Assembly (NCBI RefSeq): GCF_029911635.1
Contig: NZ_JARYTI010000013.1
Location: 1 to 64,000, forward strand
From: Sphingomonas sp. AR_OL41
Lineage (GTDB): Bacteria; Pseudomonadota; Alphaproteobacteria; Sphingomonadales; Sphingomonadaceae
Length of the DNA stretch: 64,000 nucleotides
Direction of reading: 5' to 3'
The translations under genes were made by a program, and so were the position numbers. Each line of letters begins with the position of its first letter. The stretch's first letter is position 1. The notes beneath the pieces were generated by a model that saw only the letters and a program-made list of their open reading frames with translations, searched no databases and had not been told where the DNA came from. Positions 39,204 to 47,947 of the stretch are shown piece by piece.

Positions 39204-40618
39204 TGGCGCGCTTTGTTTTCAAGCTCCCGGATATCGGTGAGGGCATTGCCGAGGCCGAGATCGTCGCCTGGCACGTCGCGGTCGGCGACCGTGTCGAGGA
39301 GGACCAGGGCCTTGCCGACATGATGACCGACAAGGCCACGGTTGAGATGGAGTCGCCGGTGTCGGGCACCGTGGTGGAACTGGCCGGCGAGGTCGGCGAC
39401 CAGGTGTCGATCGGTGCAGCGCTGGTGGTGATCGAGACCGACGCGGTCGAGGGCGAGGCGGAAGTCGCAGAGCAGATTGCGGCCGAGACCCCGGGTGCGG
39501 TCGAAGCGGGCGTTACTGATGCCGTGCCGTTGGAGGTGGCCACTTCTCCCTCTCCCCAGTGGGGAGAGGGGCTGCCCCAAGCGGAAGCGCCTGTGGCTCC
39601 TGCGCCCGTTGAACCCAAACCTGTTATCGAGAGCGCGCCGCCCGCGGCAGCCCCTCTCCCCGACCAGCATCGGGTGAACGGTGCCCCGCACCGTTCAGAT
39701 CATGCCGGGGGCATGATCGACCCGATGCTCCCCCCTGGGGAGAGGGAGAAGGCGACCCACGTCCTCGCCTCCCCCGCCGTCCGCGCCCGCGCCGCCGATC
39801 TCGGCATCGACCTCGCGCAGGTGAAACCGGCCGAGGGCGACCGCATCCGCCATGCCGATCTCGACGCCTTCCTGCGCTATGGCGCCGGCCAGGGTTATCA
39901 GGCACCGCATGCCAGCCACGCCCGCCCCGACGAAGCGATCAAGGTCATCGGTATGCGCCGCCGCATCGCCGAGAACATGGCGGCGTCGAAGCGTGCGATC
40001 CCGCACTTCACCTATGTCGACGAGATCGACGTCACCGCGCTCGAGGCAATGCGCGCCGACCTCAACGCCAACCGCGGCTCGCGCCCCAAGCTGACGATGC
40101 TGCCGCTGCTGATCGTCGCGATCTGCAAGTCGATCCCTGCGTTCCCGATGATCAACGCGCGGTATGACGACGAGGCCGGCGTCGTCACGCGCCACGGCGC
40201 GGTGCATCTCGGCATGGCGACGCAGACCGATGCCGGGCTGATGGTGCCGGTGATCCGCGACGCGCAGGACCGCAACGTCTGGCAGCTCGCCACCGAGATC
40301 GCGCGCCTCGCCGAGGCGGCGCGCACCGGCAAGGCGAAGGTCGAGGAGCTGTCGGGCTCGACGCTGACGATCACCTCGCTCGGCCCGCTCGGCGGCATCG
40401 CCACCACGCCGGTCATCAACCGCCCCGAGGTCGCGATCATCGGTCCCAACAAGATCGTCGAGCGCCCCGTTTTCCACGGCGACGAGATCGTCCGTGCCAA
40501 GCTGATGAACCTGTCGATCAGTTGTGACCACCGCGTCGTCGATGGCTCGGACGCCGCGCGCTACGTCCAGGCGCTCAAGAAATATCTCGAAACGCCGGTC
40601 CTGCTGTTCGCGCAATAG
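39203..40618 (+). CDS. bkdB: Branched-chain 2-oxoacid dehydrogenase E2 (dihydrolipoyl acyltransferase)
   Basis: A 471-residue E2 core subunit. The lipoyl domain (1-80) has modified K44 in MMTDKATVEME; the E1/E3-binding domain is near 187-222 (ASPAVRARAADLGIDLAQV); the catalytic domain (about 245-471) ends with H443 and D447 in SCDHRVVDGSDAAR. The linker between about 114 and 183 is not ordinary Ala/Pro linker: it is encoded by a structured palindromic element at 39543-39751 that keeps the frame open. No E3 gene follows, so the complex must borrow one from elsewhere. Confidence 0.92.
   Translation: MARFVFKLPDIGEGIAEAEIVAWHVAVGDRVEEDQGLADMMTDKATVEMESPVSGTVVELAGEVGDQVSIGAALVVIETDAVEGEAEVAEQIAAETPGAVEAGVTDAVPLEVATSPSPQWGEGLPQAEAPVAPAPVEPKPVIESAPPAAAPLPDQHRVNGAPHRSDHAGGMIDPMLPPGEREKATHVLASPAVRARAADLGIDLAQVKPAEGDRIRHADLDAFLRYGAGQGYQAPHASHARPDEAIKVIGMRRRIAENMAASKRAIPHFTYVDEIDVTALEAMRADLNANRGSRPKLTMLPLLIVAICKSIPAFPMINARYDDEAGVVTRHGAVHLGMATQTDAGLMVPVIRDAQDRNVWQLATEIARLAEAARTGKAKVEELSGSTLTITSLGPLGGIATTPVINRPEVAIIGPNKIVERPVFHGDEIVRAKLMNLSISCDHRVVDGSDAARYVQALKKYLETPVLLFAQ
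39543..39751. repeat. Palindromic repeat element inside the E2 linker coding sequence
   Basis: The 209-bp segment is bounded by 15-bp inverted repeats (39543-39557 and 39737-39751). It contains a local hairpin CCCTCTCCCC-AGT-GGGGAGAGGG at 39548. A nested structure follows at 39651-39746: outer stem CCCTCTCCCC/GGGGAGAGGG, middle stem AGCATCGGGT/ACCCGATGCT (39666 and 39720), and two inner 9-bp hairpins at 39676-39696 and 39698-39718. It reads through in the E2 frame. It resembles intergenic palindromic repeats that have entered a gene. Confidence 0.8.
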
Positions 40619-40918
40619 GCTCGGCGTCGGCCTTCGCCATTCCTTCCCGGGCGGACACGACGACAGCGGAGCATTTCCGGGAGGCCGTTTTGCATTCCCG
40701 AATCTCAACTACGCCCGCACCCATTGACGTGCTTGTTGAGCCGCTGAGGTTCAAGGCGGGGACAGGATTTCGCCGCTGTAGCGGTTTCCGCCTGAAAGCG
40801 CGACGTTGGCACACCGACGAGGCGCGCAACGGGAACCGCCATCAGTCCATTCTCAATCGCGGTGGTGCCGTTGGTGTCGCGAATAACGGAAATCAGCGCT
40901 GAAAATACTGTGTGGGAT
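40619..40918. other. Intergenic, no gene seen
   Basis: Between the E2 gene and the convergent NarL-type regulator there is no supported gene. A 70-codon plus-strand frame here lacks a ribosome site and family features, and I see no clear terminator hairpin with a T-run. Confidence 0.5.
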
Positions 40919-41545
40919 CTACGTCATCCTGTTGATCAGTATCACCAATTCGGTTCGGCTGCTCACGCCCAGCTTTTCATAGACCTTGTGCAGATGCACT
41001 TTGACCGTTCCCTCAGTAATGCCGAACAGCGCCGCAATCTCCCGGTTTCTCAGCCCCTGCACAACCTGGTTCATAATCTCTCTTTCGCGCTGACTAAGCG
41101 CGGCCAGCGGTGTCGGCGCTATTTCGTCACTTTCAAGACTGGCATCGAGTGCACGGAGAAGGATGGATTGTTCGATCCATCGACGTCCTTGCGCCACTTC
41201 TTCAAGGCAATGGACCAACGACCCTGGGGCGGTGTCCTTCAGGACAAGGCCGTTGACCCCCAGCCCGATCGCCTCGCGTGCTTCGCGCTCGTCGATCGCG
41301 GCGGTGAGGAGAATTACCGGTAGGTCGTCGTTCCGACGGCGCAGCGCTCTCAGCACATCGAGCCCCGAGCAGCGCGGCATTTGCACATCCAGAACAATCA
41401 TCTCGGGCCCTAGCTCGGCCAGCTGCTCCAGAAGCGCGTCGCCGTCCGGGAATGTCGCGATGATATCGAACCGGGTTCCTCGCAAAAGTGCTTCTGCGCC
41501 CGACAGGATTATCGGATGGTCGTCGGCGATCAGAATGCGCGTCAC
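40919..41545 (-). CDS. NarL/FixJ-type response regulator
   Basis: A 208-residue LuxR-type response regulator. The receiver domain has D8/D9, phospho-acceptor D53 in IVLDVQMPR, a Thr in LLTAA and a Lys in LVLKDTA. The C-terminal LuxR helix-turn-helix is LSQREREIMNQVVQGLRNRE then GITEGTVKVHLHKVYEKLG. It starts with GTG 41545, overlapping the kinase stop as GTGA, so the pair is translationally coupled. Targets are unknown. Confidence 0.92.
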   Translation of the reverse strand: MTRILIADDHPIILSGAEALLRGTRFDIIATFPDGDALLEQLAELGPEMIVLDVQMPRCSGLDVLRALRRRNDDLPVILLTAAIDEREAREAIGLGVNGLVLKDTAPGSLVHCLEEVAQGRRWIEQSILLRALDASLESDEIAPTPLAALSQREREIMNQVVQGLRNREIAALFGITEGTVKVHLHKVYEKLGVSSRTELVILINRMT

Positions 41546-43224
41546 GCCGGATGTCCCTCAAGCGGTAATGTCAGACATAGCTTGGAGCCCGCTTCTCGAC
41601 TTGAACTCAACCGCATGGTGCCTCCCAACAGGTGGACACGTTCATGCAATGAGCGGGGTCCGATCTTGCCCTCATCAAGGGCTTCGTTCTCGAACTCCCC
41701 TTCGAGCGGGAAGCCTTGGCCATCATCACTAATGTTCAGCCTCATATGCCCTTCCAACACCGAAGCGGCGATGATGACTCGCGCTGCCTGCCCGTGCCTG
41801 GCCGCGTTGGCTACGGCTTCGCGGACCAGTTGCTCGGCATGGTGATGGAGGCGCGTCGGAACAATGGAGAGCGAGGCATCAAGCTCTAAATCGCATTTGA
41901 CGTCCCATTGACGTTCGAGCCGCACGCCAAGCTCCAGCAACCTGTCGGCAAGGCCGAGGTAAGGGTCGGATGGGCCGGCACTTCGCAACGCGGCGATCAG
42001 CCCGCGCAGGTCCTGTTGTTCCTGAATGAGCTGGTGCTGCATATCATTAACTTCCTCGACGATCGCAGGTGAATCGCCCGCGCTTCGCTTCAGGCCTTCA
42101 AGTCTCAGTCCCAACCCTGCGAGGAACTGGACGACGCTGTCGTGCAGGTCCCGCGCCAGTAAACCGCGTGTTCGCGTGGCGGCGGCTTCACGCGTTGCGG
42201 AAAACAGGGCGGATCGTTCGAAGGCCGTCGATATTTCCTCGCCGACCATCTCGGCCAATCGAAGGTCATCGGAGGACACCCCGGACATATCCGAGGCAAA
42301 CAGATACCCTTCGTAAGAATCGGTCCGAATGGGGATCCCCAGGCCGGCGTCGATCCCGAACCGGACAGCAAAACTGCTCGTGAGCGGATTTCGGCCGGAG
42401 ATTGCCTGTCGCAAACCCTCGCGCAGAATGAGCACGCGATGTTCGGCGATGTCGAAGAGAAACGGGCGCTTGCCGATGTCCTCGTCAACCAAGGGTGGGA
42501 ATTCTTCCGGTCCGAATTTTTCCTGCTCGAACCCGCCATCCGTTCGCGTCGCTACATATAGCCACGGCTCCTCGACGTCGTGCCACGCGAGAACGACGCG
42601 CGCCGAGTTCAGGCGACGGGCGGCATGGTCGACCATCAGGCCAATCGGGGGGCCTTCTCGCTGAAAGGCGTCTTCGCTCAACGTCGTGACGCGTCCCTGA
42701 CCCGATACCCTCTGGCTGAGGCCAAACCAGATGATCATGAATGAGACGACGAGAAGGTGGGCGCCGCGCAACACGAAACGCTGGACCTCGATTCCCTCCG
42801 AGGCGGAGGATGTGCTTGCGGTGACCAACGCAGCGACCACGAAGAGCAGCGCCACGAGACCGAGCGTTACCAATGCTTCGCGCCAACCGCCCCTGATCGT
42901 CGACGAAAGCACGAGGAAGACGTAAAATATGAAAAACGGGCTGATATAACCGTCGGTCAGGGACACGAGGACCGTGAAGACGATCAGGTCAACCGCATGG
43001 GCCAGGAGCGCAAGCCGGGCCTCGAGCCACCAGCTGTTCCATGTCAGCGCGGACATCAGGCAGGCGAACAGCGTGTAGCCCGATAGCAGCAGGAGAATCG
43101 TCCGCGTCTGCCCACCCGCCTGGCCCGGATCAAGTGCTATCGCGAGGGTGAAAAATGCTGCCAGCAGGGCGCGACTGCCGGCGATCACGCGACCCGAGCG
43201 TTGCTGAAACACGCGCCTGATCAT
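41542..43224 (-). CDS. NarX-type sensor histidine kinase (HisKA_3) with membrane sensor and GAF-like domain
   Basis: A 560-residue kinase. About six hydrophobic segments in residues 15-170 anchor it in the membrane, followed by a GAF-like region (about 195-340). The HisKA_3 H-box is RDLHDSVVQF with phospho-acceptor H361. The ATPase domain has the N box in LVREAVANAARHG and the G1 box in NISDDGQGFP. It is coupled to the NarL-type regulator. The stimulus is not evident; redox or membrane state is possible given the GAF-like part and membrane bundle, but that is a guess. Confidence 0.88.
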   Translation of the reverse strand: MIRRVFQQRSGRVIAGSRALLAAFFTLAIALDPGQAGGQTRTILLLLSGYTLFACLMSALTWNSWWLEARLALLAHAVDLIVFTVLVSLTDGYISPFFIFYVFLVLSSTIRGGWREALVTLGLVALLFVVAALVTASTSSASEGIEVQRFVLRGAHLLVVSFMIIWFGLSQRVSGQGRVTTLSEDAFQREGPPIGLMVDHAARRLNSARVVLAWHDVEEPWLYVATRTDGGFEQEKFGPEEFPPLVDEDIGKRPFLFDIAEHRVLILREGLRQAISGRNPLTSSFAVRFGIDAGLGIPIRTDSYEGYLFASDMSGVSSDDLRLAEMVGEEISTAFERSALFSATREAAATRTRGLLARDLHDSVVQFLAGLGLRLEGLKRSAGDSPAIVEEVNDMQHQLIQEQQDLRGLIAALRSAGPSDPYLGLADRLLELGVRLERQWDVKCDLELDASLSIVPTRLHHHAEQLVREAVANAARHGQAARVIIAASVLEGHMRLNISDDGQGFPLEGEFENEALDEGKIGPRSLHERVHLLGGTMRLSSSREAGSKLCLTLPLEGHPA

Positions 43225-43524
43225 GCACGAAACTGATGCAAGAAACGCTACCTTAGTGTGGGTTTGCGCGAGATCGGTTCTCTATATCGCGCGCAAGGAA
43301 TCGCAGCCATGCAAATATGCCGGGCTGCCGGCAGGGCACGTATCCGTCCTGGCCGCTTCGCGCGCTGCCGATCAGGTGCATCCTGCTCGGTGCCCTCGTC
43401 GCGCGCCGGGCTCTCCAACTGAGCGCGTAGGGCGGGACCGATCGAGATCGTGCCCGCATTTGGGTTTTTCTGCACCCCGGCCGGCAAAGGCTGATTCCGA
43501 TCTGATCGGGCAGTCTTGCGGTTG
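43225..43524. other. Intergenic control region, no gene seen
   Basis: Lies upstream of the kinase gene and downstream of the sulfotransferase-like gene, both on the minus strand. A 7-bp inverted repeat TTGCGCG/CGCGCAA (43264-43270 and 43290-43296) surrounds an AT-richer TTCTCTATAT stretch and may be part of the kinase promoter. Short frames here look like shadows. Confidence 0.45.
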
Positions 43525-44472
43525 CTACCAGTCGTCGCCGATCAGTTCGCGATAAAGCGTGCCGCACCGGGCGCGCAGTTCTGCGTCTTCTTCGGCGGAG
43601 ACGTAGTTGCGCCAGTCATCAGACATTTCGGCGGCATTGCGCACCAGTTCGTGGATCGTCGCGGCGGGTGGCCGCACGACAACCCCATGGGTAGCGCGGC
43701 TAACCGCTAGCTTCATCGCCGGACTGTAATCGATGTGCAGTGCTTCCGTGAGCCGTAACATTTCCGCATCGGGATCGCGACAGAAACGCTCATGCGACCA
43801 GATTGCCGCCGCGGCCGGATAGCGGCGCTGAGTGTCCAGTGCGTGGGCGTTGATCACATTCCAGAAGAGTCCGGCGCGCGCCGCCGGCGTGGTTGCGGCT
43901 TCACACGTCGCGGCGTCGATCACGCCCTGGGCAACCAGGTCGTCCAGCGGCAGCACCTCGTCCCAGCCGACCCGGCGCAACGACGCGAAAAACGATGCGG
44001 GGTGCTTGACCGCGAACACGACCTGAACATCATGTCGATCGATCAGATACTGGCTCGACAGCGAAATGAACGGGCATTTGATCACCAGGCGGCTCGGACG
44101 AAAGAGCCTGGCCGCGGCATATTCACGGGTCAGGCGCGTGCCCTTGATCCATCGCGTCAGTCGATTGTCATTGCTGGCGGGACGGCGAAAACGTATCCTC
44201 TCTCCAGCGAGAAATCGATCGATCACCTCGTGCCACTGATTGATCGGCCAATCGGCCGCGAGGAAGCTGCGGGTCGCTTCCTCGATCCCGAAAACGGGAT
44301 TGAAAGGTTCGAAGATCTGGCAGCTGCGAGGATCCGCCGACAACAACGCGCCGAGCAGCGTCGTGCCGCTGCGATGCGTGCCGCACACCGCGAGGCGCCG
44401 ATCGCCCCCCAAGCCACGCGAATCACCAAGCCTGGACATCAGCCGATCGAAAGGTTGAGTTTGCAGCAGCAC
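43525..44472 (-). CDS. Sulfotransferase-family protein
   Basis: A 315-residue PAPS-dependent sulfotransferase-like protein. The N-terminal 5'-phosphosulfate loop is in VCGTHRSGTTLLGALLSADP; LVIKCPFISLSSQYL and VFAVKHPASFFASLRRVG correspond to the 3'-phosphate binding region (the usual R-P replaced by KHP). Such proteins modify polysaccharides, glycolipids or small molecules. No carbohydrate synthesis genes adjoin, so the acceptor is unknown. It is monocistronic. Confidence 0.8.
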   Translation of the reverse strand: MLLQTQPFDRLMSRLGDSRGLGGDRRLAVCGTHRSGTTLLGALLSADPRSCQIFEPFNPVFGIEEATRSFLAADWPINQWHEVIDRFLAGERIRFRRPASNDNRLTRWIKGTRLTREYAAARLFRPSRLVIKCPFISLSSQYLIDRHDVQVVFAVKHPASFFASLRRVGWDEVLPLDDLVAQGVIDAATCEAATTPAARAGLFWNVINAHALDTQRRYPAAAAIWSHERFCRDPDAEMLRLTEALHIDYSPAMKLAVSRATHGVVVRPPAATIHELVRNAAEMSDDWRNYVSAEEDAELRARCGTLYRELIGDDW

Positions 44473-45007
44473 GAATACTCCCCCTGCTGCCGCGAAATAC
44501 GACGGCAGTATCGCTAAGCGAGGGCGCTTCAGCGATGCCGCATTCCCTCGTTTCGCTTCGAGGCTATATCAAATCACCATCGAGATACATAACTTTCGAT
44601 ATAGGCGGTGATCGGCCATTGCTCGAACCAGCGACATCGGCCGGGCACTGTGACGTCGCCGCAGAAGGATGGCTGCCGACGACGAGATCGGTGTCGCGCA
44701 GCTTGGCGGCAGGCCTGGCGAACATGTTTCGATGATCCGCTTCCGGCGGGCTGGTGATGAAATGCCGTTTGTCGGGATATCTGCGATCGATCAGCGCTCG
44801 AGCAGGTTACTGATCGCTCGGAGCGTCATTGCCTCCTGGGTATGGACAATGCGGTACGGGGGCCCGCAACCTTTGATCCTGCGTTCTTGCTGCCGCGCCG
44901 ACACCCTCGTACCGGCCGATATCAGCGTTGCGGGTGCGGTTCGCGGCGATCACATCGGCTGCGACCGCGCGGCCCGGAGCGCGTGCGGCCGATACCGACA
45001 GCGCAGT
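44473..45007. other. Long intergenic region with an inverted repeat, no recognised gene
   Basis: No frame in this 535-bp stretch has family features. A perfect inverted repeat CTATATC/GATATAG (44564-44570 and 44598-44604) lies in an AT-rich patch upstream of the sulfotransferase-like gene. A short minus-strand frame (around 44575-44790, containing MFARPAAKLRDTDLVVGSHP) is unrecognised and may be a gene remnant. The cyd genes end beside it at 45008. Confidence 0.4.
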
Positions 45008-45109
45008 CTATTCCTCTTCCGGCACGGAGTGTATCTCGTGCCACAGGCCGTTCAATATCGCGAAGGCGACGGCGAGACCGAGGCCGAGGATCCAGGCGAA
45101 ATACCACAT
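45008..45109 (-). CDS. cydX: Cytochrome bd oxidase small subunit CydX
   Basis: A 33-residue single-helix protein beginning MWYFAWILGLGLAVAF, the hallmark start of CydX/YbgT proteins, and ending VPEEE with stop TAG at 45008. It sits 10 bases downstream of cydB on the same strand. CydX stabilises the heme site of cytochrome bd in the inner membrane. It is too short for usual gene finders. Confidence 0.9.
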   Translation of the reverse strand: MWYFAWILGLGLAVAFAILNGLWHEIHSVPEEE

Positions 45110-45119
45110 GACGGGTTCC

Positions 45120-46268
45120 TCAATAGAAGTCGGGGTTGGTGCGAACGGCTTCGGACGTCACCCGCCCGAACATCACGCGATAGGCCCAAGCAGTGTAAAG
45201 CAGGACGATCGGCAGGAAGACCAGCGTTGCCAGCAGCATGATCCACAGCGTCATGTGGCTGGACGAGGCGTTCCACACCGTCAGGCTGGAATTGGCGTCG
45301 ATCGAACTTGGCAGGATATAGGGAAACATCGACGCGCCGACGCTCGCGATGATCCCGAGGGTCGCCAGGCTCGAGCCGGCAAATGCGATGACGGGCGACC
45401 GGCGCAGGTGCCCGACATAGGCGGACATCGCGCCTACAAACCCCGCGACCGGTGCGACGATCATCCACGGATAGGCGCGGTAATTGTCGAGCCAGGCGCC
45501 GGCGGCATGGATGCTGGCGCCGTCCAGCGGATTCGATGGACCCGCCGGGTCGATCAAGCCGCTCATCCGATAGCCAAGGCCGGTATAGGCGATCATCGCG
45601 AACCCGGCCGCATAGAGAAGGATGACCGCGAGCGCGGCGATCTTGCCGAACCCGCGCGCGCGGTCGGCCACGGCGCTGTCCTCGACCTTCATCGACAGCC
45701 AGGCGGTGCCGTGCAGCACGATCATCGCTATGGAGAGGAGGCCGGCGAGGAGCGTGAACGGGGTGAACAGGCCGAGCAGGCCGCCGGCATAGTGCAGGCG
45801 CAGATCGCCGTCGAAGCGAAAGGGTGCGCCGCTCAGGACGTTGCCGACGGCGACGCCGAACACGAGCGCGGGAACGAAGCCGCCGACGAACAGCGCCCAG
45901 TCCCAGCGGGAACGCCATCCAGCGTCCGCGTGCTTCGAGCGATATTTGAAGCCGACCGGGCGCAGGATCAGCGCGGCCAGCACGAGGAACATCGCGAGAT
46001 AGAAGCCTGAAAAGCTCACCGCATAGACAAACGGCCACGCGGCGAAGATCGCGCCGCCACCAAGGATGAGCCAGACTTGGTTGCCTTCCCATGTCGGGCC
46101 GACCGTGTTGATGACCATCCGGCGTTCGGCGTCGGTCCGGGCGACGAAGGGGAGCAGCGTCGCGACGCCGAGATCGAAACCGTCGGTCAGTGCGAAGCCG
46201 ATGAGCAAGATGCCCATCAGCGCCCACCAGATGACGCGGAGCGTTTCATAGTCGAGGGGAATGGCCAT
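45120..46268 (-). CDS. cydB: Cytochrome bd quinol oxidase subunit II
   Basis: A 382-residue membrane protein of the cytochrome bd oxidase. The opening DYETLRVIWWALMGILLIGF then ALTDGFDLGV matches CydB, as does GPTWEGNQVWLILGGGAIFA. About nine helices are predicted. ATG 46268 is nine bases after AAGGAG; ATG 46274, six bases upstream, is the alternative. It lies between cydA and cydX in one operon. With CydA it oxidises quinol and reduces oxygen without proton pumping. Confidence 0.94.
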   Translation of the reverse strand: MAIPLDYETLRVIWWALMGILLIGFALTDGFDLGVATLLPFVARTDAERRMVINTVGPTWEGNQVWLILGGGAIFAAWPFVYAVSFSGFYLAMFLVLAALILRPVGFKYRSKHADAGWRSRWDWALFVGGFVPALVFGVAVGNVLSGAPFRFDGDLRLHYAGGLLGLFTPFTLLAGLLSIAMIVLHGTAWLSMKVEDSAVADRARGFGKIAALAVILLYAAGFAMIAYTGLGYRMSGLIDPAGPSNPLDGASIHAAGAWLDNYRAYPWMIVAPVAGFVGAMSAYVGHLRRSPVIAFAGSSLATLGIIASVGASMFPYILPSSIDANSSLTVWNASSSHMTLWIMLLATLVFLPIVLLYTAWAYRVMFGRVTSEAVRTNPDFY

Positions 46269-46281
46269 CTGCATGAACTCC

Positions 46282-47859
46282 TTATTCCGCCGCGATCGGG
46301 GCGTAGCCGCCCGAATGGGCGTTCGTGAGATCGTCCGCAGGCCCGGAGACGGGTTCGGGACCCTTGCCGATCGCCTGCAGCATCAGCCGAACCTCGATCA
46401 CGGCGAGCGTGCCGTAGAGGAGCGTGAAACCGGCGATCGTGGTCCAGATCTGCGCCACACCGAGATCGGAGGTGCCAAGGAAGGTCGGCAGCACGCCGTC
46501 GATCGCCCAGGGCTGGCGGCCGATCTCGGCCAGCAGCCAGCCGAACTCTATCGCGATCCACGGCAGCGGGATGATCCACACCGCGATGCGCTGGAACCAG
46601 CGGCGGTCGAACTGCCGCTTTGTGGCGAACCAGAAGGCGAAGCCGAAAAAGGCGATGAATCCGAACCCGAGGCCTGCCATGGCGCGGAACAGCCAGAACA
46701 TGACCGGCACATTGGGCACGGTCGACCACGCCGCCTTGTCGATCGTCGCTGCGTCGGCCTGGCGTGGATCTGCGACGAAGCGTTTCAGGAGCAGTGCATA
46801 GCCGAGATCGCCCTTCGCCTCCTCGAACTGCGCGCGCGCAGCGAGGTCGCCGTGATTCAGCTTGAGGCGCTCGACGGCGTCATAGGCCAGGATGCCATGC
46901 TGGATCCGTGCCCGGGCCTGGTTGACCAGTTCGGTGATGCCGGTCACTTCGCCGGTCAGGCTGCGCGTCGAGATCAGGCCCAGGACATAGGGAATCTTGA
47001 TCTCGTATCCGGTCTCATGCCGGCTGTTGCTGGGCAGGCCGAACACATCGATTCCGGCGGGCGCTGGTTCGGTGTGCCACATCGCCTCGATCGCGGCGAG
47101 TTTCATGCGCTGGTTGTCGGTGAGGGCGTAGCCGCTCTCGTCGCCCAGCACGACGACCGACAATGACGAGGCGAGGCCGAACGCGGCGGCGACCGTGAAG
47201 GAGCGCCGCGCGAGCGGGAGCCATTTGCCCTTGAGCATGAAATAGCAGGACACGCCGAGCACGAAGACGGAGGCGGTCACATAGCCGGCGCTGACGGTGT
47301 GGACGAACTTTGCCTGGGCGACGGGATTGAAGATGACCGCGGCGAAGTCGGTGACTTCCATGCGCATCGTGGCCGGGTTGAACGCCGATCCCGTCGGGTG
47401 CTGCATCCAGCCATTGGCGACGAGGATCCACAGCGCCGACAGGTTCGATCCCAGGGCGACCATGAAGGTCGTGAACAGATGGGCCTGCTTCGAGAGCTTG
47501 TCCCAGCCGAAGAACATCACGCCGACGAACGTGGCCTCGAGGAAGAAGGCCATCAGGCCTTCGATCGCCAGCGGGGCGCCGAAAATGTCGCCGACATAAT
47601 GCGAATAATAGGCCCAGTTCATGCCGAACTCGAACTCCATGGTGAGGCCGGTAGCCACACCAAGGACGAAATTGATCGCGAAGAGCTTGGCCCAGAAGCG
47701 GGTGACCTGCCGCCAGACCGGCCGGTCGGTCATGACATAGAGGCTTTCCATGATGACGAGCATGAAGGACAGGCCGAGCGTCAGCGGGACGAACAGGAAG
47801 TGATAGAGCGCGGTCAATGCGAATTGCAGGCGGGAAAGCTCGACTACGGCCATGTCCAT
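46282..47859 (-). CDS. cydA: Cytochrome bd quinol oxidase subunit I
   Basis: A 525-residue subunit carrying hemes b558, b595 and d. Heme ligands are H20 (ALYHFLFVPLTLG) and H187 (KFVHTVSAGYV), with a Met in VPVMFWLFRAM; proton-channel E100 and E108 are kept. The long quinol loop, similar in length to the E. coli enzyme, ends near GRQPW. ATG 47859 follows AAGGA at good spacing. Cytochrome bd oxidases are known to resist sulfide and NO, which fits the sulfur genes downstream. It is divergent from cydDC. Confidence 0.95.
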   Translation of the reverse strand: MDMAVVELSRLQFALTALYHFLFVPLTLGLSFMLVIMESLYVMTDRPVWRQVTRFWAKLFAINFVLGVATGLTMEFEFGMNWAYYSHYVGDIFGAPLAIEGLMAFFLEATFVGVMFFGWDKLSKQAHLFTTFMVALGSNLSALWILVANGWMQHPTGSAFNPATMRMEVTDFAAVIFNPVAQAKFVHTVSAGYVTASVFVLGVSCYFMLKGKWLPLARRSFTVAAAFGLASSLSVVVLGDESGYALTDNQRMKLAAIEAMWHTEPAPAGIDVFGLPSNSRHETGYEIKIPYVLGLISTRSLTGEVTGITELVNQARARIQHGILAYDAVERLKLNHGDLAARAQFEEAKGDLGYALLLKRFVADPRQADAATIDKAAWSTVPNVPVMFWLFRAMAGLGFGFIAFFGFAFWFATKRQFDRRWFQRIAVWIIPLPWIAIEFGWLLAEIGRQPWAIDGVLPTFLGTSDLGVAQIWTTIAGFTLLYGTLAVIEVRLMLQAIGKGPEPVSGPADDLTNAHSGGYAPIAAE

Positions 47860-47902
47860 CGCTGGCGTCCTTCTCTAGACTCGGTCCGGCAGCACCGGCG
47901 GC

Positions 47903-47940
47903 AGATTTCAATTACTGTATGAACGAAATTGTGTAAATAG
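47903..47940. promoter_or_regulatory. AT-rich divergent cydA/cydD control region
   Basis: An AT-rich island with an inverted repeat CAATT (47909-47913) and AATTG (47927-47931). Its minus strand reads TTTACAC, close to the ATTACAC words in the sqr/rhodanese and peroxiredoxin/dioxygenase control regions. It may be a shared regulator site; the similarity is short. Confidence 0.35.
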
Positions 47941-47947
47941 CGCTCGC

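Noticed and set aside
40690..40902. 70-codon plus-strand frame after the E2 gene
   Set aside because: No ribosome site, no similarity, codon pattern unlike neighbours.
44669..46010. Overlapping plus-strand frames opposite cydX and cydB
   Set aside because: They lie antisense to clear bd oxidase genes and show no domain.
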